A DNA stretch of 64,000 bases, from NCBI RefSeq assembly GCF_005116655.2, contig NZ_CP050698.1, positions 1,890,501 to 1,954,500 on the forward strand, given 5' to 3'. The notes under the pieces were generated by a model that saw only the letters and a program-made list of their open reading frames with translations, had not been told where the DNA came from and ran no database searches. Every line of letters begins with the position of its first letter. The stretch's first letter is position 1. Origin of the DNA: Desulfosediminicola flagellatus. GTDB lineage: Bacteria > Desulfobacterota > Desulfobulbia > Desulfobulbales > Desulfocapsaceae. A program made the position numbers and the translations under genes. Positions 17,766 to 30,751 of this stretch are shown here, piece by piece.

Positions 17766-18091
17766 TAATTTTACATAATAAGTGCATGCCAACGTTTTTT
17801 TTGGAAAACATTCTCATTGAGACCCTTAACTCCGCGTAATAATTTTTAGTAAACCCTACAGAATATAAAGCGCGAATCTCTAATATGTAGAGATGATGCT
17901 CAGGAAGAACTGAACCGCTACGCGAAATGGTGCTAGACTGGTCACTCTAGATTTTTAAGAAGTATCTTCTTGTTGAAGGTATACAGGAAAAACCTTCTAT
18001 CGGAGGAGGTGATCAGACTAGTCATATTCGTACTGGAAATGTTAAGTTCACTGCTCAGTTACTTCACTGCTCAGTTACCGAGTTTAACTGG

Positions 18092-18178
18092 TCTTTGGTA
18101 ATCCCTACTTAGCAGTTACTCCATTTCTATAAGATCTCAGAAAACTTGGTGTTTCTAACCTCTTAGGAAGTATAATCG
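18092..18178. repeat. Dispersed non-coding repeat, related to 51059-51146
   Basis: Shares CTTTGGTAA, CAGTT(A/G)CTCCATTT, TCAGAAAA and CTC(T/A)(T/C)AGGAA in the same order with 51059-51146, roughly 70% alike by eye. Confidence 0.5.
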
Positions 18179-18183
18179 ATTAG

Positions 18184-18217
18184 TTTCACTGGTAATGGCA
18201 TGATATTACCAGTGAAA
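18184..18217. terminator. Perfect 13-bp hairpin, likely bidirectional terminator
   Basis: TTTCACTGGTAAT at 18184-18196 pairs with 18205-18217 across an 8-base loop; it lies about 55 bases past the stop of the minus-strand hydrolase gene ending at 18273. Confidence 0.6.
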
Positions 18218-18272
18218 ATTCAATACTATGTTGAAGCTGTCCAATAGAGCAAAACAACCTCGCTATTTTCCA

Positions 18273-19334
18273 TTAATCAAGATTTTTGCCAAAAAAGTGT
18301 TCAAGCTTTCTTATCGCTTCATTGACATATTTGGTTTTCCAATAGGTCTGGATATGGGTTGCACCGTCAAGCAGAAACAATTCTTTATCTTTGGCATTAG
18401 TAGCTAGGTTATATGCTTTTTCGGTCATATACAAAGAGTCAGCTTTGCTTCCCGCCATCATTAACAACGGCTGATTAATCAGATCCATGTTGCTTGCAGC
18501 ATCAAAGCTCATCAGGTCAAGTAGGCTGCTCATAGTGTATCTGAATGTCGAATTCGGATGTACGTGTGTCTTTCCGTAATAAATAAACCCCTCTCGATAG
18601 AGTTCGAAAGGCAGTTTGGCTATTTGTTCATCGGTAAGCTTTGCATCTGCAGCATAGATGATCTCGCCACCTGCGGCCTCCTGCGCCCTTGCATCGGAAG
18701 CCGCTTTCAACCTTTCCTGTATGGTTGATACCTGGGAATCCACATACCCGTTGCGTCGCACCAGTCCAGAATCGAACATGCTCAACGTGGCAACTGCTAT
18801 AAAGCGTTTGTCGGTTTGAGCCGCTTTCAATGAATACCCGCCACCACCGCAGATACCAAGCAAGCCTAATCTGTTTGCGTTAACTCCCTGATACTGTGTA
18901 AGGTAGTCTGCCATACCACGAATATCTTCAATTCGATTGGCAGGTTTATCAATATTACGGGGTGTTCCACCGCTGGCTCCCTGGTAGGCAGCGTCAGCGG
19001 TGATAGTGATATATCCGTTTTCCGCAAGTTTTTGAGCGTATAATCCAGCGACTTGCTCTTTCACTCCACCGTTCGGGTGGGCAACGACAACCGCAGGGTA
19101 TGTATTGCCAGGATTATAGCCGGCAGGTGTATAGACATTGGCGGCAATTTCAAGGTCATGGAGTTTATAAGTGACAGGGTGGATATTTACTTTACCCTCA
19201 AAATTTTCAGTGATAGCATCCTGATACGTCAACGTATATGGGTTCTGTTTATAATCTGCTGCCAGAGCAGCGGTTCCTACTGAATTGATTGTTACAGCAG
19301 CCATTAGTGCTGCACCTAAAACACTCTTTTTCAT
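18273..19334 (-). CDS. Secreted alpha/beta hydrolase with a probable Cys nucleophile (YcjY-like)
   Basis: 353 residues from the ATG at 19334 (TTGGAG upstream); a longer frame to 19394 would overlap the upstream hydrolase. A Sec signal peptide ends near AALAAD. The fold signatures are PAVVVAHPNGGVKEQVAG (oxyanion loop), nucleophile elbow LGICGGGGYSL with Cys in place of the usual Ser, and the acid/His part MAGSKADSLYM ... DGATHIQTYW. Dienelactone hydrolases and YcjY relatives use Cys at this position. Located last in a run of minus-strand genes with aldo/keto reductases and another esterase. Substrate unknown. Confidence 0.8.
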   Translation of the reverse strand: MKKSVLGAALMAAVTINSVGTAALAADYKQNPYTLTYQDAITENFEGKVNIHPVTYKLHDLEIAANVYTPAGYNPGNTYPAVVVAHPNGGVKEQVAGLYAQKLAENGYITITADAAYQGASGGTPRNIDKPANRIEDIRGMADYLTQYQGVNANRLGLLGICGGGGYSLKAAQTDKRFIAVATLSMFDSGLVRRNGYVDSQVSTIQERLKAASDARAQEAAGGEIIYAADAKLTDEQIAKLPFELYREGFIYYGKTHVHPNSTFRYTMSSLLDLMSFDAASNMDLINQPLLMMAGSKADSLYMTEKAYNLATNAKDKELFLLDGATHIQTYWKTKYVNEAIRKLEHFFGKNLD

Positions 19335-19366
19335 CTTTAAACTTCTCCAAAAGTAATTTATTGATT

Positions 19367-20446
19367 TTATTTTAAATTGGAATTGTTTATCCAAAACCCG
19401 ATCGCATCATTCACCCAACCCGCGGCATCAGTACCAACTCCAGTCCCGAAACCATGCCCAGCATGCTTGAACCTGTGATATTCAACTGTGACCCCTGCAC
19501 GCTTCAGGTTATGAACACGTCTGTCTACGACTGATGCACTGGCGATGGGGTCATCAGCACTCACCGTAATAAATGTCGGTGGAAAGCCTGGAGAATAAAT
19601 TGAGTGCCCGGTGTAGGCAATGATCGCAGCACCAGGTTTTGGAATATCAAGACCGCCATAATAGGCTGTACCGTTTAATGCGATATCGCCTACCATCCGT
19701 GCTCCGGCAGAGCTTCCCCACAGTGAATACCCTTCTGTTGATACGCCTAGCGTGTCTGCATTATCGACAATAAATGAAATCGCTGCAGCCAGGTCTTCAG
19801 AAGCTTTCAGCCCACTTCCTGCTCTGTATTTCAGGACAAATGCGTTAAGTCCATTTTTACTGATTTCGACCGCATGTGGAAACCCCTCATGCAATGATCC
19901 GACATAGGAGAAACCGCCTCCCGGGCAAATCACCGCAAAAGGTGCCCCCGGATCACCCCTAAAGAAAAAGAGACCGGCGGAATGTTTGGCAGGATCTTGT
20001 CTCTTTTGCTGGCCAGTGTAGAAATCGTAAAAGATTTTACGGCCGGAGGCAGCTTCGTCGATCATGTGATTGAGTGCTCTGACGACCACATCGGGATTCA
20101 CATGGCTATGATACGGGAGAAGTGACCCGACATTGCTCAAGCTTGTATTAAGCTGCTGTGGCCTGTTATCCCAGGGGAGAAGGTATTCACCAAACCCTTT
20201 AAACGCAGGATGTTCCACAACAGATCGAACAGAATCTCCGGTGGTGACATGCTGATAGGACGAATGTGTATTCACGCTCGTTGCTCTACTGTTATGTTGA
20301 TCCTGCACATTCTGGTCTCCGGTTGCATAACTGGAAAAGAATCCAATCGTAAAGGCAGCCGTTAAGAGCAGTGCTATTGCATGACATCCAGTCATTCTCT
20401 CTTTTTTCATAGGTTGATTATTTGCAATATTGCTCATTGGTGACAT
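19367..20446 (-). CDS. Secreted alpha/beta hydrolase, BD-FAE/acetylesterase-like
   Basis: Up to 359 residues; starts at 20446, 20437 or 20410 are possible, none with a strong ribosome site. The N-terminal hydrophobic segment (ALLLTAAFTIGFFSSYA) is a signal peptide or anchor. The catalytic domain has oxyanion sequence FAVICPGGGFSYVGS, elbow LWGSSAGARMVGD (Ser nucleophile), acid ISADDPIAS-like region (TVSADDPIAS) and His in FKHAGHGFGTG. This set fits the feruloyl/acetyl-xylan esterase-like lipase family. It ends 32 bases before the next hydrolase start, so co-transcription is likely. Substrate unknown; periplasmic location inferred. Confidence 0.8.
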   Translation of the reverse strand: MSPMSNIANNQPMKKERMTGCHAIALLLTAAFTIGFFSSYATGDQNVQDQHNSRATSVNTHSSYQHVTTGDSVRSVVEHPAFKGFGEYLLPWDNRPQQLNTSLSNVGSLLPYHSHVNPDVVVRALNHMIDEAASGRKIFYDFYTGQQKRQDPAKHSAGLFFFRGDPGAPFAVICPGGGFSYVGSLHEGFPHAVEISKNGLNAFVLKYRAGSGLKASEDLAAAISFIVDNADTLGVSTEGYSLWGSSAGARMVGDIALNGTAYYGGLDIPKPGAAIIAYTGHSIYSPGFPPTFITVSADDPIASASVVDRRVHNLKRAGVTVEYHRFKHAGHGFGTGVGTDAAGWVNDAIGFWINNSNLK

Positions 20447-20597
20447 ATTCCATCAGGTAACTGTTGAGCTTCTATGCAGCTCGGAAATTGCGACATGAGA
20501 CATCATGCTGTCAGGTGCAGCACCTTCACGGTGACATTCATTTGCTGAAATCCGTTGGTGATCCTCTATCCACAAATTGAGTGTGCCCTTGGATCTT

Positions 20598-21782
<1,185 letters not shown>

Positions 21783-21835
21783 ATCAGTATTCCTTCTTGT
21801 TTTAACTAATTTATCGCCTGTCAATGTTCAGGGTG

Positions 21836-21916
21836 CTAGGAGGCTGTCCGAGAATTAGGGTTTTTGTCAAAATCGAGATATTTTCAAAAAATAAGCACTG
21901 CCATGTAGTTGATATT
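21836..21916. mobile_element. Insertion-sequence-end-like remnant
   Basis: AGGAGGCTGTCCGAGAAT, followed by a ggtttttg stretch and CATGTAGTTGATATT, resembles the terminal region of an IS element; a weaker copy occurs at 11629-11712. It abuts the point where the hydrolase fragment at 21930-22201 loses its coding sense. No transposase is present. Confidence 0.3.
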
Positions 21917-21929
21917 GCGAGCAATGCCT

Positions 21930-22201
21930 CTTTGTAAGAGGCAGTTGGCGGGCATTTTCCGGGATCTGGTAAAACGTGTAGAGGTAGTCGCCATGGAGGG
22001 TTAGCGCTCCTGTTGCAGAGAGATCTTTTGGGTCAAATTGACCTGGACAGGTGATGACCGTTCCACCTGCTGCAAAACTTCCCTGCTCCTTAATTGTAAG
22101 TGTTCCATTCTGTGTGCTCACACCGTTCATAGCGCATGAGGACGCAAGCAGATGAGAATCAGGACTTGAGCATAAAGCAACTTGGGTTTGTTTAGTTTCA
22201 T
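21930..22201 (-). pseudogene. Truncated, frameshifted alpha/beta hydrolase (N-terminal fragment)
   Basis: A proper start (AGGAG, ATG at 22201) opens a signal-peptide-like reading MKLNKPKLLYAQVLILIC that stops at a TGA. In another frame, from about 22130, the coding continues as STQNGTLTIKEQGSFAAGG, ITCPGQFDPKD, HGDYLYTFYQIPENAR and QLPL, which matches the N terminus of large secreted alpha/beta hydrolases. Sequence identity to the family stops at about 21935, before the catalytic elbow. The gene is therefore both frameshifted and truncated; the left break coincides with the IS-end-like sequence. Confidence 0.7.
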
Positions 22202-22260
22202 ATCTGCACTCCTGTTAATTCAATGGTTAATTTCATTGTTAATTAGCTGGGAATTGCAGT

Positions 22261-22480
22261 ATTCAGCCAAGTTAGAAATCTCTTTATAATGAACTAATAT
22301 AGTGCCTGTAGTGCTGACAGCGGTAGATTGATACTATGGAATAATTGCCCAATAATGCGAGCAACGTCACTTTTTTCCTTCTCAAGACTCAATGTCATCA
22401 TAGTTTTTCGGTATAGATCAAGTTTTCTCTCACTAAGCCATTTGGCTATTGCTGAATCACGATAATCGAAAGAACTGCTC
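22261..22480. repeat. About 220-bp direct repeat, copy A (carries an AKR 3' end)
   Basis: Roughly 90% identical to 23920-24136. The right end contains the last ~23 codons of an aldo/keto reductase (readable as DYRDSAIAKWLSERKLDL) in a frame that is not used here. The DUF4405 gene now ends inside this copy. Confidence 0.85.
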
Positions 22481-23134
22481 TTTAACCAAACGCATCAGCC
22501 AATAGGTCAAAATGGCATAAAGGGAAAAAATCGACAGATTCAGTAGGCAAAAGGTTACCACTGTCTGGTCCGGCAGATAGTAGTTCTCACTTGGCAGCAT
22601 AAAGAGCTTGGAAGCCATTTCTCGCGAAAAAGATGCATATACCCCACCTCCGACAGGCAATGTTAGCGAAATAGCTATTGTTTTTATATACTTGTCACAG
22701 GATATCGTTGGTATCAGGCGACAGAGCCAGTTATGGATACGCTTCCATAACAGGCCAACATGCATGCCTGCCACCACTAGGAGCCAGCAGGAGAGGGTGG
22801 CATGGATGAACAATATGCGCTTACTTCCCTCTATGCTGTCAAAGGTAATTACGGTCCGGGAGATAAAAAATGCACACCATAGAACGGCTATAAAGATTCC
22901 AGCTAAAGTAAGATTTATAAGAAGATTAAGCCAACGTCTGAAAGAGTAATGCCCTTTAAAAACCGCTAAAAACCAGTGTCGATTAATGCCAATGTGAATG
23001 GCAATAAAAAGCAGCATGATGGTTCCATTCCACTCATGAAAACGATTGCCTGTATACAGATTGGCCTGGGAGAGTACAAAAGTGGTAAGCAAAATCAGAT
23101 CAACAATCAGGCGGGGTACTATTTTATTCCTCAT
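22457..23134 (-). CDS. DUF4405 membrane protein (cytochrome b561-like)
   Basis: 225 residues with five to six hydrophobic helices and conserved His positions typical of the four-helix haem-binding fold: FHEWNGTIM, FIAIHIGINRHWF, LFIHATLSCW and GMHVGLLWKR. DUF4405 proteins are presumed haem or flavin-linked membrane electron carriers. It is 32 bases downstream of the Tat flavodoxin gene, suggesting that the pair passes electrons across the membrane. The last residues (VKEQFFRLS) come from an out-of-frame stretch of the duplicated AKR gene end, so the original C terminus was probably lost in the duplication. Confidence 0.75.
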   Translation of the reverse strand: MRNKIVPRLIVDLILLTTFVLSQANLYTGNRFHEWNGTIMLLFIAIHIGINRHWFLAVFKGHYSFRRWLNLLINLTLAGIFIAVLWCAFFISRTVITFDSIEGSKRILFIHATLSCWLLVVAGMHVGLLWKRIHNWLCRLIPTISCDKYIKTIAISLTLPVGGGVYASFSREMASKLFMLPSENYYLPDQTVVTFCLLNLSIFSLYAILTYWLMRLVKEQFFRLS

Positions 23135-23166
23135 TACAATCTCTAGAGAAGAATTTGATTGACCAT

Positions 23167-23835
23167 CTATGCTTTCTCTTTAACCCAGCGGGTGACTTCT
23201 GGAGCAGCCTCAGCCACCACATCCCGGCTGACAGTATACCCATTTCGCACTACCTCTGCCTTTGGCTGTAGATCGGCAATGGTGCGAATGGTGCCGGAGA
23301 ACCCGCTGCCACCATGAGTGCTGAACGGAATTATTCGCTTGCCAGAGAAATCATATGTTTCCAGAAAGGTATAGAGAATCATTGGCAGATCAGCCCACCA
23401 GTTAGGATAGCCGAGGAAAATGGTGTCAAAATCCTGAAAATTTTCCAACGGTTTTGCGATGGCAGGGCGATAATCCCGCATCTGCTCGATTTTGGCCTGG
23501 GCTATGAGTAGCTTATGATTCAGGGGCCATGGATTCACTGGTTCGATGCGGAAGAGCTCGGCACCAGTTGCCTTGGCAATCACCATGGCCACATACTGGG
23601 TATTCCCCAGCACTTTGCCGTTAATGACTACCGTACTGTTTGCCTCGTCATCGCTCATGTTATGTGGATTCAGGGTCTCAGGCCAGGAGAAGTAGACTAC
23701 CAGGGTTTTCCCACTGCCGGACATTGCGGCCAATGCATGACTTGCGCTCTCGGGAACAGCACAGGCGGCAATGCCCAGTGCCAGGGTTTTTAGAAAAGTA
23801 CGACGTGATGGTTGGATGATATGTGTTTCTCTCAT
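23167..23835 (-). CDS. Exported flavodoxin-like protein (Tat signal)
   Basis: 222 residues. A twin-arginine signal SRRTFLKTLALGIAACAV opens the protein; the mature part is a flavodoxin-4-type fold with FMN-binding TLVVYFSWPET, a Trp-bearing loop FLGYPNWWADLPM and STHGGSGFSGT near the C terminus. Tat export fits a protein that carries bound FMN. Followed by the DUF4405 gene. In many proteobacteria such flavodoxins cluster with aldo/keto reductases under AraC or LysR regulators, as here. The electron partner is not proven. Confidence 0.85.
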   Translation of the reverse strand: MRETHIIQPSRRTFLKTLALGIAACAVPESASHALAAMSGSGKTLVVYFSWPETLNPHNMSDDEANSTVVINGKVLGNTQYVAMVIAKATGAELFRIEPVNPWPLNHKLLIAQAKIEQMRDYRPAIAKPLENFQDFDTIFLGYPNWWADLPMILYTFLETYDFSGKRIIPFSTHGGSGFSGTIRTIADLQPKAEVVRNGYTVSRDVVAEAAPEVTRWVKEKA

Positions 23836-23919
23836 AGTATTTGTTTTGCAGGTATTTTAACGATAGAAAGTGAACATGGAGAGCATGTTAAAGGGCGTTC
23901 CTGAGGTTCAATCTGTATT

Positions 23920-26370
<2,451 letters not shown>

Positions 26371-27990
26371 ATGAAAAGAATACACTTCATACTGGAGATC
26401 TTTCGCTTCAGCAAGCTCTCGCTGTCAAGCAGGATTACACTCTATTTCGCAGTTTTCGGCCTGCTGATTTTTTATTTTACTTCTATTGCATGGATTTTCT
26501 TATCACAAAAAAACCTTGCGGATTCAATTACCCGTATTGTTCGAACGGAGATTTCGGAAATAAATATCCAAGAATCTGGTGATGTGTGGTGGAATTTGAT
26601 CGACAAAAAACATCATGAACTGAGAGCCCTGTCACGGACATTGGCAAATCTCACCTCGGGTGCTCACACTATTCTGGATACCTCGATCTATGGACGTGCT
26701 GCCAATAATGCGCCCTGGCAGAGATTACATCTCGACAGTGATGATATTGTGCGAGTGATTCCTATCGACCAGGCAAAGGTTAAGGATCTTTCCTCCCATT
26801 ATGAGAAACGACTTGTTGGCTCGGATTCGAATTTGTTCTTGAGCTCCCACAAAATCGCCTTGTTTATCAACATAACTTCTCCGTCAGACAGGGGAGAATA
26901 CTTCTATAAAGTGACTATAGATAAGCAGGGCATCTCATGTCTCTTGAGGAATGGGGTTCTAGATTTCATTTTAATCTCGTTGGGAGCATTGACCGTTTTC
27001 CGAATAGTCGCACATATTTTTGCCGGCAGGCTTGTCAAGCCTGTAGAGCAACTTTCCCGGGCTGCCACCAGAGTGGCAGAAGGTGATTTCAACTTCCAGG
27101 TTCCTCCGGTAGGTGATTCTGAAGTAGGAGAACTCAGGAAAAATTTCAATAAAATGATCATCGGCCTAAGAGATATACAACGAATGAGGCAATTAGAGGT
27201 TGATGTTGAAAGGGCCCGGGAGTTTCAACAGAATTTCTTACCCAGGGAAATTCCAAACCTTGCGAACTGGGATATTGCTACCTGTTTTGATCCTGCCAAG
27301 AAAGTGTCCGGAGATTTCTACGATCTATTTGAGCTGCCGGGGAAAAGGTTGGGACTTGTCATAGCAGATGTGGCAGACAAAGGTGTTGGACCGGGGCTCT
27401 ATATGGCTCTTATTCGCAGTCTGATACGGGTGTATTCCGAACAATCCTTTGAAGCTGAGGCAGGAGATGTTCTTCCCTTCGAGTATCGTGCCTCTGGAAA
27501 CAAATCTTTAGAAAGGCAAAGCACAGAGCAAAGGGTTGTGCAAATGACAAACGAGTATTTTGCACGTCACCACGGACAAGAGGGAATGTTTGCTACACTG
27601 TTTTTCGGCGTACTGGAAGTAGAAAGCGGCAATCTCGTCTATATAAATGGAGGGCATGAGCCACTTTACATAATCGGCAAGAACGGTATTAAGCAGGAAC
27701 TTGCTCCAACAGGGCCTGCCGTGGGAGTGATGCCCGATATTAACTATAAAGCCGGTAAACTCCAACTAGCCCCTGGTGACACACTTCTCGGCTTTACAGA
27801 TGGAGTTACAGAAGCCATGAATTCAAAAAATGAGCTGTTTAGCCGATCACGCGTGCAAGAAATCCTTGGTCAGCCCATTAACTCCTCAAGAGAGTTGCTT
27901 GATAAAATCAGGCAGCAGGTATTCTCTTTTGAAGGAAACACCACACGTTCGGATGATTTGACCATGTTAGCGATTCAGCGTTTGATATGA
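26371..27990 (+). CDS. HAMP-PP2C (RsbU/SpoIIE) serine phosphatase sensor
   Basis: 539 residues. Transmembrane helix 1 at 23-45, extracytoplasmic region to ~196, helix 2 at 197-218, HAMP (about 218-270: GRLVKPVEQLSRAATRVAEGDF), short coiled coil, and a PP2C_SIG phosphatase domain (290-538). Metal-binding Asp residues are in GDFYDLF, VIADVADKGVGP and GFTDGVTEA. RsbU-type phosphatases dephosphorylate anti-anti-sigma proteins in partner-switching cascades. No anti-sigma or antagonist gene is adjacent; the next gene, 65 bases on, is an AraC regulator in the same direction. Signal unknown. Confidence 0.9.
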   Translation: MKRIHFILEIFRFSKLSLSSRITLYFAVFGLLIFYFTSIAWIFLSQKNLADSITRIVRTEISEINIQESGDVWWNLIDKKHHELRALSRTLANLTSGAHTILDTSIYGRAANNAPWQRLHLDSDDIVRVIPIDQAKVKDLSSHYEKRLVGSDSNLFLSSHKIALFINITSPSDRGEYFYKVTIDKQGISCLLRNGVLDFILISLGALTVFRIVAHIFAGRLVKPVEQLSRAATRVAEGDFNFQVPPVGDSEVGELRKNFNKMIIGLRDIQRMRQLEVDVERAREFQQNFLPREIPNLANWDIATCFDPAKKVSGDFYDLFELPGKRLGLVIADVADKGVGPGLYMALIRSLIRVYSEQSFEAEAGDVLPFEYRASGNKSLERQSTEQRVVQMTNEYFARHHGQEGMFATLFFGVLEVESGNLVYINGGHEPLYIIGKNGIKQELAPTGPAVGVMPDINYKAGKLQLAPGDTLLGFTDGVTEAMNSKNELFSRSRVQEILGQPINSSRELLDKIRQQVFSFEGNTTRSDDLTMLAIQRLI

Positions 27991-28054
27991 CAATGGTTTG
28001 AAAATGTTTATGCTATCAAATATTATCAGCCCAATTGCAAAATAGGTGAAGCCA

Positions 28055-28984
28055 ATGAAAGAAACAATTGAAAACAAGAGTATAAAAAAGACATTGGTCT
28101 CATTGGGAAAAAGTATCGCTAAGTGGACCAATGGAGTCGAACGCATTGAAACTCAGGTTCCTGGTCTGGCTCTGTTTAAAAGATATGAACCAACCGAGCC
28201 CATGGCCGGCATGTATGAACCAGGAATTTGTATAATAGCCCAGGGCGAAAAGCGTGTATTACTGGGTAATGAGACATACGTGTATAATGCGAATCATTAT
28301 CTGATTACTGCCGTCCATTTGCCAACACTTGCGGAAGTTACTTCGGCCAGTCGGGATAAACCGTATATCGGACTTCGGTTGAAATTCAACCTCCATGAGC
28401 TTTCACAACTGATGTCGGACAGCCAGCTACCTCCGCCACGTGTTCAACAGTCACCACGGGGAATAGCAACCGGTAAGATCACTTTGCCGCTGCTTTCATG
28501 CTTTAAACGGCTGCTCGACCTCCTGGAAGAAGAAGAGGATATCCCAATCCTTTTCCCTGTTATCATGCGCGAGATTTGCTATCGTCTTCTCACGGGGGAA
28601 CAAGGGAGACGTTTGCGCCAGATATCTGCCATATTCGGTCAGGGGCGTCAGATAGCACAGGTTATTGATTGGTTGAAAGACAATTATACTGAACCGATTA
28701 AGATCGATGATCTCGCAAAGCAGGTCAATATGAGCACTTCGACCTTTCACCATCACTTTAAATCGCTTACAGCGATGACCCCATTGCAGTTTCAGAAAAA
28801 TCTGAGATTAAATGAGGCGCGAAGGCTGATGCTTTCAGAACCGACAGATGCGGCTACTGCTGCCTTCCTGGTCGGCTATGAAAGTCCATCTCAATTCAAT
28901 CGTGAATATAGCCGGTTGTTTGGTGCCCCACCATTACGTGATATCAAAAAATTGAGGGAGATACCTATTGAAGGAAGTAGATGA
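28055..28984 (+). CDS. AraC family transcriptional regulator, YqhC-like
   Basis: 309 residues from the ATG at 28055 (AGGTGAA upstream; a GTG three codons earlier is an alternative). N-terminal AraC_N-type ligand domain (GMYEPGICIIAQGEKRVLLG, DPYIGL-like KPYIGLRLKF) and C-terminal double helix-turn-helix (IDDLAKQVNMSTSTFHHHFK and AAFLVGYESPSQFNREYSRL). This architecture is that of YqhC, which activates aldehyde reductase genes yqhD and dkgA in response to reactive carbonyls. Three AKR genes lie about 2-7 kb away on the other strand, so control of that cluster is a reasonable inference, not shown. Confidence 0.88.
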   Translation: MKETIENKSIKKTLVSLGKSIAKWTNGVERIETQVPGLALFKRYEPTEPMAGMYEPGICIIAQGEKRVLLGNETYVYNANHYLITAVHLPTLAEVTSASRDKPYIGLRLKFNLHELSQLMSDSQLPPPRVQQSPRGIATGKITLPLLSCFKRLLDLLEEEEDIPILFPVIMREICYRLLTGEQGRRLRQISAIFGQGRQIAQVIDWLKDNYTEPIKIDDLAKQVNMSTSTFHHHFKSLTAMTPLQFQKNLRLNEARRLMLSEPTDAATAAFLVGYESPSQFNREYSRLFGAPPLRDIKKLREIPIEGSR

Positions 28985-29572
28985 TGTGCTTTGACGACCT
29001 GATACGGTCTGAAAACACCGAAAATTAACCTGGCACTTCGAATCTCAATATTTCTTCAGTATAATCTGCACTAACCTTGTTACCGTTCAGGGAAATCCGT
29101 TTTCTTTCGAAAACCTAACACAAAACTAACGACCTTCGGCTTGACCTTATCCATGAGAGTTTACTAAGGCACACAAGATCAATTTGGCTGTAACTACCAT
29201 TGGCAACGTTAATCATTTAAGTAAATTGGCATCCTGTAAATCTTCAGTCTAAGATACTTCCTGAACAAATTTGCCTGTAATGCTCAGTGCCTATACATAA
29301 CAGAGTCTTTTCAGCATGAAACCACAATTCAACCTGACATTAACCCCTAATTAGAGCAGTACAAAGGCTAGATGAAGGTGTTTTTAGTTGATTCTTTTCA
29401 TAATATTACAAGTGGTTACAAATATCCCTCTTTAGTTAAATTCTTGACAGCGTGTCCACCACCAGATAGCGTAAAGAAGCTTTTGAAGTGGTAAAATGCC
29501 ACCCTAACATTCTGTTTGATTGCCGAGATGGCGATTATCTATGGAATTACTTTACTTGAGAGGGACTAGATC
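28985..29572. other. Intergenic region holding a long dispersed repeat
   Basis: 590 bases without a gene; 29146-29290 belongs to a repeat family (see separate entry). A TTGACA at about 29444 could be a promoter -35 for the downstream cysteine hydrolase, but no convincing -10 at the right distance was found. Confidence 0.4.
29146..29290. repeat. Dispersed non-coding repeat ending in a hairpin arm
   Basis: Shares ordered blocks CCATGAGAG, TTGGCAA(C/T)GTTA, CATTTAAG and TCCTGTAAAT.TTCAGTC(T/C)AAGATA with 51974-52105, then continues into the CTTCCTGA arm of the small hairpin family. Confidence 0.6.
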
Positions 29573-30424
29573 ATGAATAACATTGACGATAAGATTCGGA
29601 CACTTGAAGAAGCACTTCTGGAACCACGTAAGCATCGCGACATGGATCTGGCACTAAAGCCGATGGACAACTACAAATGCACTCCCGGTGGTCCGAATAA
29701 ACAACCACTGAGTTTTTCGGCCTCCTGGAATCTTAAAGATCGACCGCGCAGAATTGCACTGCTCCTTGATGATTGTCAGGAAGAGTATCGACCGTATGCA
29801 GTAGGTATTCTTCCGAACCTCACAAAACTGGTGGATACCTTTCGAACAGTTCAATCAGAAAGTGACGGAGTTTGCATTATGTGGAGTGCCTGGTCCCGCA
29901 CTTTTGATGACGGTATCAGTAACGCGATGGATCGATGGTATGGACCCAAAGGCTTGCGTCCGGAAGATCCTGAAAATGCAGTGTATATTTTCAACGGCTT
30001 GCCAGGTCTAAAGCCCCTGTCGGATATTGCTCCAACAGAAAAGGAAGTTGCTGACGGCTGGTTCTACCATGGAAAGCATCTGGATATGTTCTGGAATTTC
30101 GATGAAAACGGCAACTCTTATCTTGATGAAAAACTGAAAGCAAACGGCATCGATACTATCGTAATTATAGGTCTTTGGACAGATGAATGTATTCTCAGCA
30201 CGGCCTACGCAGGTAATTCACGCGGTTATGATGTCGTGGTGGTTAGTGACGCAGTCGCAACGGCGACAGCAAATCACGAGATCGCGTTAAAGGTCGCGGG
30301 TAGTACTGTCGCCAATGTCTTGCAATCTAAAGAAGTTATTCAATATATGAAGAACGATTTTGTCACAGGGGAGCAGGGAGCAGTAAAAGGCACAAGCCAT
30401 CCCGATGGTCGAAAAGAAGGCTGA
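29573..30424 (+). CDS. Isochorismatase-family cysteine hydrolase
   Basis: 283 residues. The cysteine hydrolase triad is visible: Asp in IALLLDDCQEEY, Lys in WFYHGKHLDMF region, and Cys in GLWTDECILSTAYAG; a cis-peptide segment precedes the Cys. Relatives hydrolyse isochorismate, nicotinamide or other amides. An N-terminal extension of about 60 residues with no recognised motif makes it longer than typical (~200). GAGGG lies upstream of the ATG. Stands alone. Substrate cannot be inferred. Confidence 0.85.
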   Translation: MNNIDDKIRTLEEALLEPRKHRDMDLALKPMDNYKCTPGGPNKQPLSFSASWNLKDRPRRIALLLDDCQEEYRPYAVGILPNLTKLVDTFRTVQSESDGVCIMWSAWSRTFDDGISNAMDRWYGPKGLRPEDPENAVYIFNGLPGLKPLSDIAPTEKEVADGWFYHGKHLDMFWNFDENGNSYLDEKLKANGIDTIVIIGLWTDECILSTAYAGNSRGYDVVVVSDAVATATANHEIALKVAGSTVANVLQSKEVIQYMKNDFVTGEQGAVKGTSHPDGRKEG

Positions 30425-30509
30425 CGCGAGCTTTTCACCTATAAGAGAATTCAGGAGGGACATGAGGGGGCAAGAAATTAAGAGGGCATGTCTACTTTAT
30501 TCTTATTGC

Positions 30510-30558
30510 AAGATGTTTCCTGAGCATCGAAAAAAAATAATGTTCAGGGAAGTATATC
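30510..30558. repeat. Dispersed hairpin element
   Basis: GATGTTTCCTGAGCATCG, A-rich loop, then ATGTTCAGGGAAGTAT; one of the better preserved copies. Confidence 0.6.
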
Positions 30559-30751
30559 GTATATGAGTCAAGCAAAGATCTTACCCCATTACTTCTGCTC
30601 ATGCATCTCATCTCAAGGTGGTGAAAATCTGCGAAAGAGGGTGACACAGGTGCAGCTATAGTTGTATCTGTGCTATGGCTTGGAACTGCTGAACCCGAAT
30701 GACGTACTTTCTCTTCGAGAAGCATTGAGCATGGAGATAGATAATCGTCAA

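Larger units (their letters stand above)
17270..17931. repeat. 662-bp duplicated segment, copy 1 (with fmdB-like gene)
   Basis: Nearly identical to 30931-31592: both are 662 bp, with about a dozen to a dozen and a half base differences that I could count by eye. The copy spans the zinc-ribbon gene, a broken small ORF and a half hairpin (GATGCTCAGGAAGAACTG). It starts five bases after the stop codon of the Crp/Fnr gene. Confidence 0.9.
17932..18272. other. Intergenic region holding a dispersed repeat and a hairpin
   Basis: No gene. Contains the segment 18092-18178, related to 51059-51146, and the hairpin 18184-18217. Confidence 0.5.
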